64,000 bases of DNA, from the NCBI RefSeq assembly GCF_028595285.1, contig NZ_JAQQXQ010000011.1, positions 1-64,000 of the forward strand, in the 5' to 3' direction. The translations under genes and the position numbers were made by a program. Each line of letters begins with the position of its first letter. Positions within the stretch are counted from its first letter, which is position 1. The notes beneath the pieces are model-generated. The model was not told the DNA's origin. It saw only the letters and a list, made by a program, of their open reading frames with translations, and did not search any database. This DNA comes from Erythrobacter fulvus (GTDB lineage: Bacteria; Pseudomonadota; Alphaproteobacteria; Sphingomonadales; Sphingomonadaceae). This document shows positions 26,605-35,963 of the stretch, piece by piece.

Positions 26605-27891
26605 ATGGACTTCGCGCTTCCCCTCGACCTGCAAGCCTATCTCGCCGAACTCGACGCCTTCATCGCCGCCGAGATCAAGCCGCTGGAGCAGCAGGATGAA
26701 AACATCCGCTTCTTCGACCACCGCCGCGAATATGCGCGCACGGACTTCGAGGCGGGCGGGTTGCCCCGGCACGAGTGGGAGGAACTGCTTAAGGAAGCTA
26801 CGCGCCGCGCTGACAAGGCCGGGCATTGGCGCTTCTCCGCCCCCAAGCGCTATGGCGGGAAGGACGGCAGCAACCTCTGGATGGCGGTGATCCGCGAGCA
26901 TTTTGCGAGGGCGGGCCTCGGGCTGCACAATGACTTGCAGAACGAACACTCCATCGTCGGCAACTTCCCCTTCGTCGCCATGTTCGATCAGTGGGGCACA
27001 GAGGAACAGAAGCAGGAATTCATCACTGGCGGGTTTGAACGCACGCGGCGCGTCGCCTTTGGCCTCACCGAACCGCACCACGGCTCGGACGCCACCCACA
27101 TGGAGACCCACGCTGTCAGGGAAACCCGCGACGGGGTCGATGGCTGGCTGATCAACGGCGAGAAGATGTGGATCACCGGGATGCACGTCGCCACCCACTG
27201 CGCGATGTTCGCGCGCACGGCGGGCAAGGCTGGCGATGCCAGCGGGATTACCTGCTTCCTCGTTCCCAACCCGACCGAGGGCCTGAAAATCGAGGAGTGG
27301 ATGTGGACCTTCAACATGCCCACCGATCACCCGCGCCTGTCGGTGACGAACGTCTGGGTGCCCGACAGCGCGATCCTCGGCGTGGAAGGCCGCGGCCTCG
27401 CGCTGGCGCAGAGCTTCGTCCACCAGAACCGCATCCGGCAGGCGGCGTCGAGCTGCGGCGCGGCGCTCTACTGCATCGACGAAAGCGTGAAATACGCGCG
27501 GGAGAGAAAACCCTTCGGCGAGGAACTGGCGCGCAATCAGGGTATCCAGTTCCCGCTGGTAGAACTGGCGACGCAGGCGGAAATGCTGCGGCTCCTGATC
27601 TTCAAGACCGCGTGGGAGATGGACAACATGCCTCACGAAGAGATCGAGAAGACCATCTCCGACAAGGTCTCGATGTGCAATTACTGGGCGAACCGGCTGG
27701 TATGCGAGGCGGCGGACCGTGCGATGCAGGTCCACGGCGGCATCGGCTATTCGCGGCACAAGCCGTTCGAGCACATCTACCGCCACCACCGCCGCTACAG
27801 GATCACCGAGGGCAGCGAGGAAATCCAGATGCGCAAGGTGGGGGCGTACCTGTTCGGCTATCTCGGGCCGAAGCGGGGCCAGTTTTCCTGA
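26605..27891 (+). CDS. Acyl-CoA dehydrogenase family protein
   Basis: 428 residues. FAD enzyme that introduces a double bond into acyl-CoA. The FAD and substrate regions are visible: VAFGLTEPHHGSDATHMETH, INGEKMWITGMHVATHC and a C-terminal HGGIGYSRHKPFEHIYRHHR followed by ITEGSEEIQMRKVG. The N-terminal domain is long (ACAD10/11-like), consistent with its partner kinase. It follows the phosphotransferase after 3 bases, the same pairing as in human ACAD10/ACAD11, where a kinase and dehydrogenase break down 4-hydroxy acids. That function is an inference here. Convergent with an APC permease. Confidence 0.92.
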   Translation: MDFALPLDLQAYLAELDAFIAAEIKPLEQQDENIRFFDHRREYARTDFEAGGLPRHEWEELLKEATRRADKAGHWRFSAPKRYGGKDGSNLWMAVIREHFARAGLGLHNDLQNEHSIVGNFPFVAMFDQWGTEEQKQEFITGGFERTRRVAFGLTEPHHGSDATHMETHAVRETRDGVDGWLINGEKMWITGMHVATHCAMFARTAGKAGDASGITCFLVPNPTEGLKIEEWMWTFNMPTDHPRLSVTNVWVPDSAILGVEGRGLALAQSFVHQNRIRQAASSCGAALYCIDESVKYARERKPFGEELARNQGIQFPLVELATQAEMLRLLIFKTAWEMDNMPHEEIEKTISDKVSMCNYWANRLVCEAADRAMQVHGGIGYSRHKPFEHIYRHHRRYRITEGSEEIQMRKVGAYLFGYLGPKRGQFS

Positions 27892-27898
27892 CGTTCGT

Positions 27899-29242
27899 CT
27901 AGTCGAATTCAGGCGAGGGAACCCGCGTCTCCTTGCGCCGCGCCGCGAAATAGAGGCCGGTTCCCACGATCAGCAAGACGATCATTAGTCCGAAGGCGCT
28001 CGCCGGGGCCTGAATCATCGTGAACAGCGTGAACCCGCCCGATACCGCCATCACCGGCCACCAATAGAGCGCGAGGCGTCCATTGTGCCGTTCGTCAGTG
28101 CGGCGCATCAGGATAACGAAGCTGGCGATCACCAGCAGGCTTGTCACGGTTGATGCCAGCGACGTGACCTGCGCCAGAAAGACGAAGGCACCGCTCGAAA
28201 GCATTATGGCTGTGACGGCAGCAAACAGCAGCACGGCGCGGTCAGGCGTGCGGAACCGGGGCGACACATGGGCGAATGTCGCGGGCAAGAGGCCGCGATC
28301 GGCCATGCCGAAGACGACCCGCGGCCCGCCGATGAAATAGTTTAGCGCATTGGTCGCGATCGAGAAGACCGCCGCGACGCTGATGATCAGCACGCCTGTA
28401 TCGCCCATGACGGCTCCGGCAGCAGCGGCCAGCGGGGTCGCATCCCCATCGCTCTGCGGGGCGCCGGCGGCGATGAAGGCCCATTGCACCGCCATGTAGA
28501 ATGCAGTTATCAGCGCTAGCGAACCGAGCATCGTCAGGGGCAGATCGCGCCGGGGCCGCTTCAGTTCACCGGCTGAAAAGGCACCGGCTTCCGCGCCGGA
28601 AAAGGCGAAATAGACTAGCAGCGCGACGCTTTCGAACTGGCCGAAGCGCGGCAGAGTGAACTGGGTCGCAATGCCGCCCGAGGCGTAGGCGATCACGCAC
28701 AGCAAGAGGATCGGCGCAAGCTTGAACACGGTTCCCACCGCCAGCGAGCCGATGCTGTTCCGCATGCCCGAAATGACGATCCCGGTAAGCGCGACAAGCA
28801 GGAACGCCAGCGCCAGTGCCCGCGCCCCCGGTTCGGCAAGCACCGGAAAGATCACGGCCAAGTAGGCAACCAGCACATACAGCGTTGCCGCACGGCCCGC
28901 GCTGATGCCCAGCACCATCCAGAATCCGATCAGAAAGCCGGCAAAAGGCCCGAATGCCGCCTGTATCCAGAGCTGCGGTCCACCCGATGAGCGGAACATG
29001 TTGCACAGCCGCGCGACAATCAGAGTGCCGCAGGCGTAGAACAAACCGAAAATCAGAAACATCCACGGCGCGAAATTGCCGACTTCGGCATAAAGCAGCG
29101 CCGGCACGGCGAAGATACCCGCACCGATCATGCCGTTGATGCTCATGAGAGTCGCCCCCACCGGGCCGACCACCCGTGGCGGTTCTACTGCTTTTTCCAA
29201 AAAGACTGCCTCCCCCCGAAGGCTGATTTGAGGAGGCAGCAT
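27899..29242 (-). CDS. APC-superfamily amino acid permease
   Basis: 447 residues with about 12 transmembrane helices. The first helix block VVGPVGATLMSINGMIGAGIFAVPALL contains the conserved unwound GAGIF substrate-binding segment of APC carriers. Also visible: FSGAEAGAFSAGELKRPRRDLP, the amphipathic loop region typical of the family, and FGMADRGLLPATFAHVSPRFRTP. Likely proton-coupled uptake of an amino acid or amine. It is a paralogue of 30399-31781; both share PPRVVG at the start and the same helix order. Confidence 0.9.
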   Translation of the reverse strand: MLPPQISLRGEAVFLEKAVEPPRVVGPVGATLMSINGMIGAGIFAVPALLYAEVGNFAPWMFLIFGLFYACGTLIVARLCNMFRSSGGPQLWIQAAFGPFAGFLIGFWMVLGISAGRAATLYVLVAYLAVIFPVLAEPGARALALAFLLVALTGIVISGMRNSIGSLAVGTVFKLAPILLLCVIAYASGGIATQFTLPRFGQFESVALLVYFAFSGAEAGAFSAGELKRPRRDLPLTMLGSLALITAFYMAVQWAFIAAGAPQSDGDATPLAAAAGAVMGDTGVLIISVAAVFSIATNALNYFIGGPRVVFGMADRGLLPATFAHVSPRFRTPDRAVLLFAAVTAIMLSSGAFVFLAQVTSLASTVTSLLVIASFVILMRRTDERHNGRLALYWWPVMAVSGGFTLFTMIQAPASAFGLMIVLLIVGTGLYFAARRKETRVPSPEFD

Positions 29243-29261
29243 CGCAGCTATCCGGGGCGTG

Positions 29262-30248
29262 TCAACCTAAGGGGTCGGGATCGTTTGTCTGATCCCGCCG
29301 CCACCACCCTGCCAGCAGGCTGCCGATCAGCACGTGCCACACCGCCGAAATCGCCGCCGGGACCGGGGCAAGGGTGGCTTGTTGCAGGCTCGCGAATTGC
29401 GCGGCGAAGGCGGAGGTCTTGGCGAGACCCGAGCCGAGGCCGGAATTCTGCATCCCCACCTCGATGCTGATCGTCCGCGCCTCCACCTCGCCCAGCCCGA
29501 GCATCCGCGCCAGCACGTAACCCAGCGCGAAGCCGCAGGCGTGGAGCAGGAAGGTCGCCAGCAGCAGCGTGCCCGCATGTTGCGCGATCTGGGCCTTGGC
29601 CCCGCCGACGATCCCGCCGACGATCAGGATCACGAGCACGATGGCCACCAGCGGCAGCCCGGCGCTTACCGCTTGCGCAGCGCGGGGGAACAGGCGGTTG
29701 AGCAGCGTCCCCGCCACCACCGGCACCAGCACGATACCGATCATGTTGACCAGCAGGTTTGCCCGGTCAATCTCCACATAGGCCCCGGCCAGCCAACCGG
29801 TCAGCAGCGGGGTCAGCACCACTGCGGCCAGCGTGGAGGCCATGGTCATTGCAACCGACAGCGCGACATTGCCGCGCGCCAGAAAGGCAACCACATTGGA
29901 CGCCGTGCCGCCCGGGCAACAGGCGACAAGGATCAGCCCGACTGCCAGCCCTTGTTCCAGCCCCAGCGCCTGCGCAATCCCGTACCCGGTCAGCGGCATC
30001 ACCGCGAATTGCAACGCTACGCCCGCGATCAGCGCGCGCGGCAGGGCGGCAAGGCTGCGATAATCGTCGAACGTCAAAGTCAGCCCCATCGCCAGCATGA
30101 TCGTGCCGAGCGCGAGGCTGAGCAGCGGCTGGCCCGCAACGCGGATGCTGCCGTCGGTCATCCATGTGAAGCCCGCGGGGAAAAACCAGGCCAGCCCCAC
30201 GCCCAGCAATGTCAGGATGGCGAAATTATTGGTGATGGTACGCAGCAT
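29262..30248 (-). CDS. Bile acid:sodium symporter family transporter
   Basis: 328 residues from the ATG at 30248, which has AAGGA six bases before it; a longer reading from upstream is not needed. About ten transmembrane helices. The family blocks are present: MLAMGLTLTFDDYRSLAALP, GLILVACCPGGTASNVVAFLARGNVALSVAMT (split; key part CCPGGTASNVV with the sodium-site residues) and SIEVGMQNSGLGSGLA. These are the BASS/SBF signatures. In bacteria such proteins often carry organic anions such as pantoate or steroids; substrate here unknown. It lies between the two APC paralogues on the same strand. Confidence 0.92.
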   Translation of the reverse strand: MLRTITNNFAILTLLGVGLAWFFPAGFTWMTDGSIRVAGQPLLSLALGTIMLAMGLTLTFDDYRSLAALPRALIAGVALQFAVMPLTGYGIAQALGLEQGLAVGLILVACCPGGTASNVVAFLARGNVALSVAMTMASTLAAVVLTPLLTGWLAGAYVEIDRANLLVNMIGIVLVPVVAGTLLNRLFPRAAQAVSAGLPLVAIVLVILIVGGIVGGAKAQIAQHAGTLLLATFLLHACGFALGYVLARMLGLGEVEARTISIEVGMQNSGLGSGLAKTSAFAAQFASLQQATLAPVPAAISAVWHVLIGSLLAGWWRRDQTNDPDPLG

Positions 30249-30398
30249 CGCTGATCCTTGCGTCGTCATGACCGGTGAGGATGCCCGGTTCTGCCGGATT
30301 TTGTCCATGATCGACCGGCGGGATCGCGGACACTAACAACATTCTATCGCGCCGCTAATCCAGAGACCGGATCACCTCCAGCGGCGCGTTGTGATGGA

Positions 30399-31781
30399 TC
30401 ATACAGGGGTGGTGCGGGTCTCGGGCAGGTCGATCCCGTCCTGCACCACGGCCGCGCGGCCCGATGCCCAATACAGCACCAATCCGATACCCAGCAGCAA
30501 CAGGGTTGATCGTGCCGCGTCCGGCGGGACCTGAGACAGCAGCCACATTACCATGCCGATCGCCACCGGAATGATCACCAGCCAGCGTGCGCCCATCGTC
30601 GCGCGCAAACCTGCTTCCTTGCGCCACCACATCACCACCAGCGCCAGGATCGTCAGCGCGAACAGCGTCTGCTCCACGCTTACAAGAAGGACTGCGAGGA
30701 TCGCAAAACTGCCGGTCAGCGAAAGCAGCCCGACAACGGAAGCATAAGCCCCGATCGCGACCACCGGGGTTTCGAAACGCGGCGAAACATAGGACATCAC
30801 ATGCGGCATCAGCCCGCGCCGCGCCATGCCATAGGCGATGCGCGGCATCGCAAAGAACACATTCAGCTGGAAAGTCGCGACCGAGAATATCGCAGCCAGA
30901 CTGATCATCAGGTTGCCTGCAGGGCCAAACACGGCCTGACCCGCTGCGGCAAGCGGCACATCGACTTCGGCCGGATCAGGCGCGATCGCGATATAGGCCC
31001 ATTGCACCAGCGCATAAAACAAGGCGATGCCGGCAAGATTGATGAAGATCGCCAGCATCACTGTCTTGCGCGGTTCCTTTGTCTCGCCGGCCGCGACCGT
31101 GGCCATGTCCGCGCCCGAAAACGCAAACGCCAGCAGCAACGCAATCGATTCGACTTCCGAAAACACCGGCAGCGCCACATCTGTCGGCACCCCGTTCTGC
31201 GCGAACCCGACAAGGCACAGGAGCAGGATCGGGGCAAGCTTGAGCACCGTACCCAGTTCGATCGCGCGGACCGCACGCAGCGTGCCGCTGATGCTGATCG
31301 CGGTGAACATCACGATCAACGCGGCAATGCTCGCCAGACGCAAAACCGGGTCGCCGAAGACCGGGAAGATCGAGGCGAGATAGGATAGAAGAACGTGAAA
31401 ATTGGCTGCGGACCCTGCCATGTTGGCCGCAAGGCCGAACCACCCGGCCTGAAAACCCACGACCTTGCCGAAAGCATGCTCGGCATAAAGCTGTGACCCG
31501 CCCGACTGCCTGAACACGGTCGAAAGCTTGGCGATAACCGCCATGATGCTGGCATAAAAGCAGGCGAATATCAGGATCGCGATAGGCGAGAATGTGCCGG
31601 CCGCAGTGAATAGCAGGGCAGGCAGCGCGAATATGCCCGACCCGACGACCGCGTTGAGATTGATCACGGTCGCGCCAAGCAGCCCGACCACGCGCGGTGG
31701 TTTCTTGTCATATGCGATTGTCCAATCCCCCCGTGGACAGTGCCTTGCCGCAAGAGGATAGCAAAGCGGCAGGCCTGTCAA
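30399..31781 (-). CDS. APC-superfamily amino acid permease (second paralogue)
   Basis: 460 residues if the TTG at 31781 is used; the start is uncertain because no ATG lies near the first family residues (PPRVVGLLGATVINLNAVVG). Helix 1 has GSGIFALPALL; FSGADMATVAAGETKEPRKT and FFAMPRIAYGMARRGLMPHV match the first paralogue at 27899. About 12 helices. Same likely role, uptake of an amino acid or amine. The gene is separated by about 150 bases from the BASS-family gene, so it may have its own promoter. Confidence 0.88.
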   Translation of the reverse strand: MTGLPLCYPLAARHCPRGDWTIAYDKKPPRVVGLLGATVINLNAVVGSGIFALPALLFTAAGTFSPIAILIFACFYASIMAVIAKLSTVFRQSGGSQLYAEHAFGKVVGFQAGWFGLAANMAGSAANFHVLLSYLASIFPVFGDPVLRLASIAALIVMFTAISISGTLRAVRAIELGTVLKLAPILLLCLVGFAQNGVPTDVALPVFSEVESIALLLAFAFSGADMATVAAGETKEPRKTVMLAIFINLAGIALFYALVQWAYIAIAPDPAEVDVPLAAAGQAVFGPAGNLMISLAAIFSVATFQLNVFFAMPRIAYGMARRGLMPHVMSYVSPRFETPVVAIGAYASVVGLLSLTGSFAILAVLLVSVEQTLFALTILALVVMWWRKEAGLRATMGARWLVIIPVAIGMVMWLLSQVPPDAARSTLLLLGIGLVLYWASGRAAVVQDGIDLPETRTTPV

Positions 31782-31907
31782 TCACAGAGGGGCAAACCAG
31801 CCCCTGCTGCGCACCACTCCTATCCAGCGGACTTCCTGACGCGATGACAATGCTTCCAACCGGCAGAAACAGGGTCTAGTCTCCCGCGCCGATAGAGGGA
31901 GAATACC

Positions 31908-34900
31908 ATGCGCCAAATCGCCGCCGCCCTGCTCGCCGGGGCCGCCTGCATTGCCACACCGCTTGCCGCCGCCCCCAAGGGCAAGGACGCCAAGGCGGAG
32001 GAAAGCTGGAGCGTCGAGGCGCCCAAGGGCGCGACGATCAGGCAGGTATCGATCAAGACCGACGAAGGCACATGGATGGATGTCGATGTGTCGCCGAACG
32101 GCCAGACCATCGCTTTCACCCTCCTTGGCGACATCTACACCATGCCGATCACCGGCGGCACGCCGAAGCGCATTTCCGAAGGCCTGTCATGGGATGTGCA
32201 GCCGCGCTTCTCGCCCGACGGCACCCGCATCGCCTTCACCTCGGACCGGGGCGGCGGGGATAATATCTGGGTCATGAATGTCGACGGCAGCGATAAACGG
32301 CAGGTGACGAAGGAGGACTTCCGCCTTCTGAACCAGCCCACCTGGTCTCCCGACGGGCGGTTCATCGCGGCCAAGAAGCACTACACCACCGAACGCAGCG
32401 CCGGGACGGGCGAGGTGTGGATCTACCACGTCAGCGGCGGCGGCGGGGTGCAGGTGGTGGAACGCGCCAACGAACGCCTGCAAAAGGAACTCGGAGAGCC
32501 TGCGTTCGCGCCCGATGGCAGCGCGATCTATTACACCCGCAATACCACCCCCGGGAACACCTTCGAATACGCGCAGGATTCGCAGAGCGGCATTTTCGCG
32601 ATCGAACGCCACGATCTGGCCACCGGCGAAGTGACCACCGCGGTTTCGGGCTATGGCGGAGCGGTGCGTCCGGCGCCTTCGCCCGATGGCAAGGAACTCG
32701 CCTTCGTCCGGCGCGACAAGGACCAAAGCCAGCTGTGGGTGAAAGACCTTGCCAGCGGGCGCGAGCGGATGATTTACGGCGCGCTCGATCTCGACGTGCA
32801 GGAAACCTGGGCGGTGACCGGGGTCTATCCCAATATCGACTGGCTGCCCGACAGCTCGGCAATCGTGTTCTGGGCGGGCGGCAAGCTGAACCGCGTCAAT
32901 CGCGACGGGAGTGGCCATGCTGTCATCCCGTTTTCGATCAATGACACGCGCGGCATCGCCGATGCGCCCCACCCGGTGATCGAGGTTTCGCCCGATAATT
33001 TCATGACCACCATGCCGCGCTTCGCCACGCTCTCGCCCGACGGGTCGCGAGTGGTGTTCGAAAGCCTCGGGCGGCTGCATGTGAAGTCGGCGCGGGGCCG
33101 CGATCTTCCGCGACCGCTGACGGGTGACGATGCCGACGCGCTCGAAGCTTTCCCCGCCTTCAGCCGCGACGGCAGCCGGCTCGCCTATGTGCGCTGGAAC
33201 GACAAGACGCTGGGCGAGATCGTCGTCGCGGATGCCGACGGGCAGAACCGCCGCGCGCTGACGGGGCCGGGGCATTACGGCAACCTTGCCTTCTCGCCCG
33301 ACGGTAGCCTGATCGCTTTCGAGAAGCGCGAAGGTGGCTTTCTGACTTCGCCCGATTTTTCGGAGAACCCGGGCGTTTATGTCATGCCCGCAGACGGCTC
33401 GGCCGCGCCGCGCCTTGTCAGCCGCAACGGCGGCAATCCGCAATGGGGAACCGATAATGATCGCCTATTCATGCTGGCGGGCGAGGGCGGACGGCTGGCG
33501 CTGATCTCGACCGATCTCAATGGCGAGGCGAAGCGGGTGCACGCCAAGGGCGAGCTTGCCAATGATTTCCGCATCGCGCCCGATGGACGCACCATCGCTT
33601 TCCGCCAGAATTACGAAGTCTTCGCGATGCCGCTGGTGCCCGGCGGGAAGCCGGTCGACGTCAGCGAGAAGGGTGGCCCGCTGCCTGTCACCAAGGTCAG
33701 CACCGGCGGCGCGGACTATCTCGGCTGGGCGCGCGGCGGCGAAACGCTGTTCTGGTCGATCGGACCGGAGCTGCAGAGCGCGGCGGTCGCCGATTTCTTC
33801 CCAGCGGCTCCCAAGGCGGAAGGCGACAAGGCACAAGGCTTCACCCCGCCCACCACCGGCGTGCCGCTGGGCGTTCCCGTGCAGGCGGCCAAGCCGGCCG
33901 GCAGTGTCGCCATCACCGGTGCGCGCATCCTGACCATGAAGGCGGGCTTGCCGCGCGAGGATGCGGGCGTGATCGACAACGGCACGATCGTGATCGAGGG
34001 TGACCGGATCAAGGCCGTTGGCCCGGCGGGCAGCGTGACGGTGCCCGCAGGCGCGACCGTGATCGACGCGGCCGGAAAGACCATCATGCCGGGGCTCGTC
34101 GATGCCCATGCCCACGGCCCCTATGGCGTCGGCGATCTGATCCCGCAGCAGAACTGGACGCTGTTGCAGGACCTCGCGCTGGGCGTGACGACGATCCACA
34201 ACCCGTCGAGCCAGGCCAGCACCGTCTTCGCTGCCGCCGAACGCCAGCGTGCGGGCCTGACGCTCGGCCCGCGCATATTCTCGACCGGAGAGATCATCTA
34301 CGGGGCGAAGGCGCCCAGCGTCTACGCGCGGATCGACTCGTACGACGATGCGCTCGCCCATGTACGCCGGATCAAGGCGCAGGGCGGCATTTCGGTGAAG
34401 AATTACAACCAGCCCCGGCGTGAACAGCGCCAGATGGTCGCCCGCGCGGCGGCGGCGGAAAACATGCTGGTGGTGGCCGAAGGCGGTTCGCTGTTCGGGA
34501 TGGACATGAACCTTGTCGCCGACGGCAATTCGACGATCGAACATAATGTGCCGGTCGACGTGATGTACGAGGACGTGCTGCAATTCTTCGGACAGTCGAA
34601 CAGCAACTACACGCCCACGCTGGTGGTCACCTATGGCGGCCTTGCGGGCGATCCCTACTGGCGGCAGGCGATGGACGTGTACGATCATCCGCTGATGATC
34701 CACACCCCGCCCAAGGCGCTGCTTGCGGCGACCGCACGGCGGGTCAAGGCGCCCGAATGGTCGTTCGTCGACGACAACAACGCGCGCGAGGCCAACAAGC
34801 TGGCGGAGCGCGGGGTGAAGGTCAGCATCGGCGCCCATGGCCAGCAGGCGGGCATCGGCGCGCATTGGGAGCTGTGGAGCTTCGCGCGCGGCGGGATGAG

Positions 34901-35225
34901 CCCGGTCGAGGCACTGAAGGCGGGCACTATTGTCTCTGCCCAGTCGCTCGGCATGGCCAAGGACATCGGCAGCCTCGAGCCGGGCAAGCTTGCCGACCTT
35001 GTGATCCTGTCCGCCGATCCCAGTGCCGACATCCGCAATTCCGACGATATCGAACAGGTGATGCTCGGCGGGCGGCTCTATGATGCCAAGACCCTGAACG
35101 AGGTCGGCACCGGGGCCGCGCCGCGTGCACCCTATTGGTGGGAAGCCAATGGCGGCAACGGCGCGGGCGGTTCGGAAGCGGCGACCCATGCGGGCGGCGC
35201 TCATGCCGACGGGGATGCGGGCTAG
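31908..35225 (+). CDS. Secreted amidohydrolase with N-terminal PD40/TolB-like beta-propeller
   Basis: 1105 residues. A signal peptide (MRQIAAALLAGAACIATPLA) is followed by six or more PD40 repeats up to about residue 650 (for example FSPDGTRIAFTSDRGGGDNI, WSPDGRFIAAKKHY, FSPDGSLIAFEKREG), then an amidohydrolase domain with IMPGLVDAHAHGPYG metal-binding histidines, SVKNYNQPRREQRQ with a possible bridging Lys, and late ALKAGTIVSAQSLGMAKDIG-type ends. Periplasmic or exported peptidase or amidase role is likely; substrate unknown. Such tandem propeller-hydrolase proteins are common in sphingomonads and xanthomonads. Convergent with fliA after 3 bases. Confidence 0.9.
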   Translation: MRQIAAALLAGAACIATPLAAAPKGKDAKAEESWSVEAPKGATIRQVSIKTDEGTWMDVDVSPNGQTIAFTLLGDIYTMPITGGTPKRISEGLSWDVQPRFSPDGTRIAFTSDRGGGDNIWVMNVDGSDKRQVTKEDFRLLNQPTWSPDGRFIAAKKHYTTERSAGTGEVWIYHVSGGGGVQVVERANERLQKELGEPAFAPDGSAIYYTRNTTPGNTFEYAQDSQSGIFAIERHDLATGEVTTAVSGYGGAVRPAPSPDGKELAFVRRDKDQSQLWVKDLASGRERMIYGALDLDVQETWAVTGVYPNIDWLPDSSAIVFWAGGKLNRVNRDGSGHAVIPFSINDTRGIADAPHPVIEVSPDNFMTTMPRFATLSPDGSRVVFESLGRLHVKSARGRDLPRPLTGDDADALEAFPAFSRDGSRLAYVRWNDKTLGEIVVADADGQNRRALTGPGHYGNLAFSPDGSLIAFEKREGGFLTSPDFSENPGVYVMPADGSAAPRLVSRNGGNPQWGTDNDRLFMLAGEGGRLALISTDLNGEAKRVHAKGELANDFRIAPDGRTIAFRQNYEVFAMPLVPGGKPVDVSEKGGPLPVTKVSTGGADYLGWARGGETLFWSIGPELQSAAVADFFPAAPKAEGDKAQGFTPPTTGVPLGVPVQAAKPAGSVAITGARILTMKAGLPREDAGVIDNGTIVIEGDRIKAVGPAGSVTVPAGATVIDAAGKTIMPGLVDAHAHGPYGVGDLIPQQNWTLLQDLALGVTTIHNPSSQASTVFAAAERQRAGLTLGPRIFSTGEIIYGAKAPSVYARIDSYDDALAHVRRIKAQGGISVKNYNQPRREQRQMVARAAAAENMLVVAEGGSLFGMDMNLVADGNSTIEHNVPVDVMYEDVLQFFGQSNSNYTPTLVVTYGGLAGDPYWRQAMDVYDHPLMIHTPPKALLAATARRVKAPEWSFVDDNNAREANKLAERGVKVSIGAHGQQAGIGAHWELWSFARGGMSPVEALKAGTIVSAQSLGMAKDIGSLEPGKLADLVILSADPSADIRNSDDIEQVMLGGRLYDAKTLNEVGTGAAPRAPYWWEANGGNGAGGSEAATHAGGAHADGDAG

Positions 35226-35228
35226 AGC

Positions 35229-35963
35229 CTAGTCCACCATTTCCGCTTCCATCAGCGCGCGCAGGTCTTTCAGGGCCTTAGCGCGCAGCTGGTGGACGCG
35301 CGGCACGCTGACATCGAGCACGGCGGCGATTTCGGTGAGGTTCAATTCCTCGACGAAGAACAGCTGAAGCACCAGCTTCAGCCGGTCGGGCAGTTCGATC
35401 ATCGCCGTTAGCAGGCGCTCGCGGTCCTCGGCGGCGCACAGCGCCTCGAACGGGTCGGGATCCTCGCTGGCAAAGGCAGTGGAGCTTTCGTCATATTCCT
35501 CGCTGATAGATGTCAGCGTCACACCCGCGCTCTCGATTGCCAGCAATTCCGCGTCGCTGACCTCCAGCAGCCGGGCAAGTTCGGCCCGGCTCGGCTCGCG
35601 GCCCAGTTGCCCGCGCAAGGTTCCGAGCGCGCGTTCATAGGCGGCGCGTTTGCGGCGCGCGGTGCGGGTGTCGTGCGCGGCGCGGCGTACTTCGTCGAGC
35701 ATGGCTCCGCGCACGCGGATCTTGGCATAGGCGGCAAAGCCGTCCTCGGTCGGCCCGGTGTGACGCTGCGCGCATTCGGTCAGCGCGACGATGCCGGCCT
35801 GCACCAGATCCTCGATCTCCAGTCCGTCCCGCCCGCTGCCGTGGATATGCCACGCGGCGCGGCGCACCAGCGGAAGGAAGCGGCGCACGCGGTCTTCTAC
35901 TTCCGCGCGGCTGGGGGAATAGGGGGCGGCGGCGGCAAAGCCGGTGTGGTCGTGTTTCATCAT
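35229..35963 (-). CDS. fliA: Flagellar sigma factor sigma-28 (FliA)
   Basis: 244 residues from the first ATG (an ATG follows directly at 35960). Sigma-70 family: region 2 contains RAAWHIHGSGRDGLEIEDLV and FAAYAKIRVRGAMLDEVRRA, and region 4 ends with ELNLTEIAAVLDVSVPRVHQ. The IRGAMLDE-type segment is the FliA signature. Directs late flagellar genes and is controlled by FlgM (39526-39825). Its ATG overlaps the flhA stop (ATGA), so it is translated from the transglycosylase-flhA-fliA operon driven by the sigma-54 site at 39137. Confidence 0.93.
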   Translation of the reverse strand: MMKHDHTGFAAAAPYSPSRAEVEDRVRRFLPLVRRAAWHIHGSGRDGLEIEDLVQAGIVALTECAQRHTGPTEDGFAAYAKIRVRGAMLDEVRRAAHDTRTARRKRAAYERALGTLRGQLGREPSRAELARLLEVSDAELLAIESAGVTLTSISEEYDESSTAFASEDPDPFEALCAAEDRERLLTAMIELPDRLKLVLQLFFVEELNLTEIAAVLDVSVPRVHQLRAKALKDLRALMEAEMVD

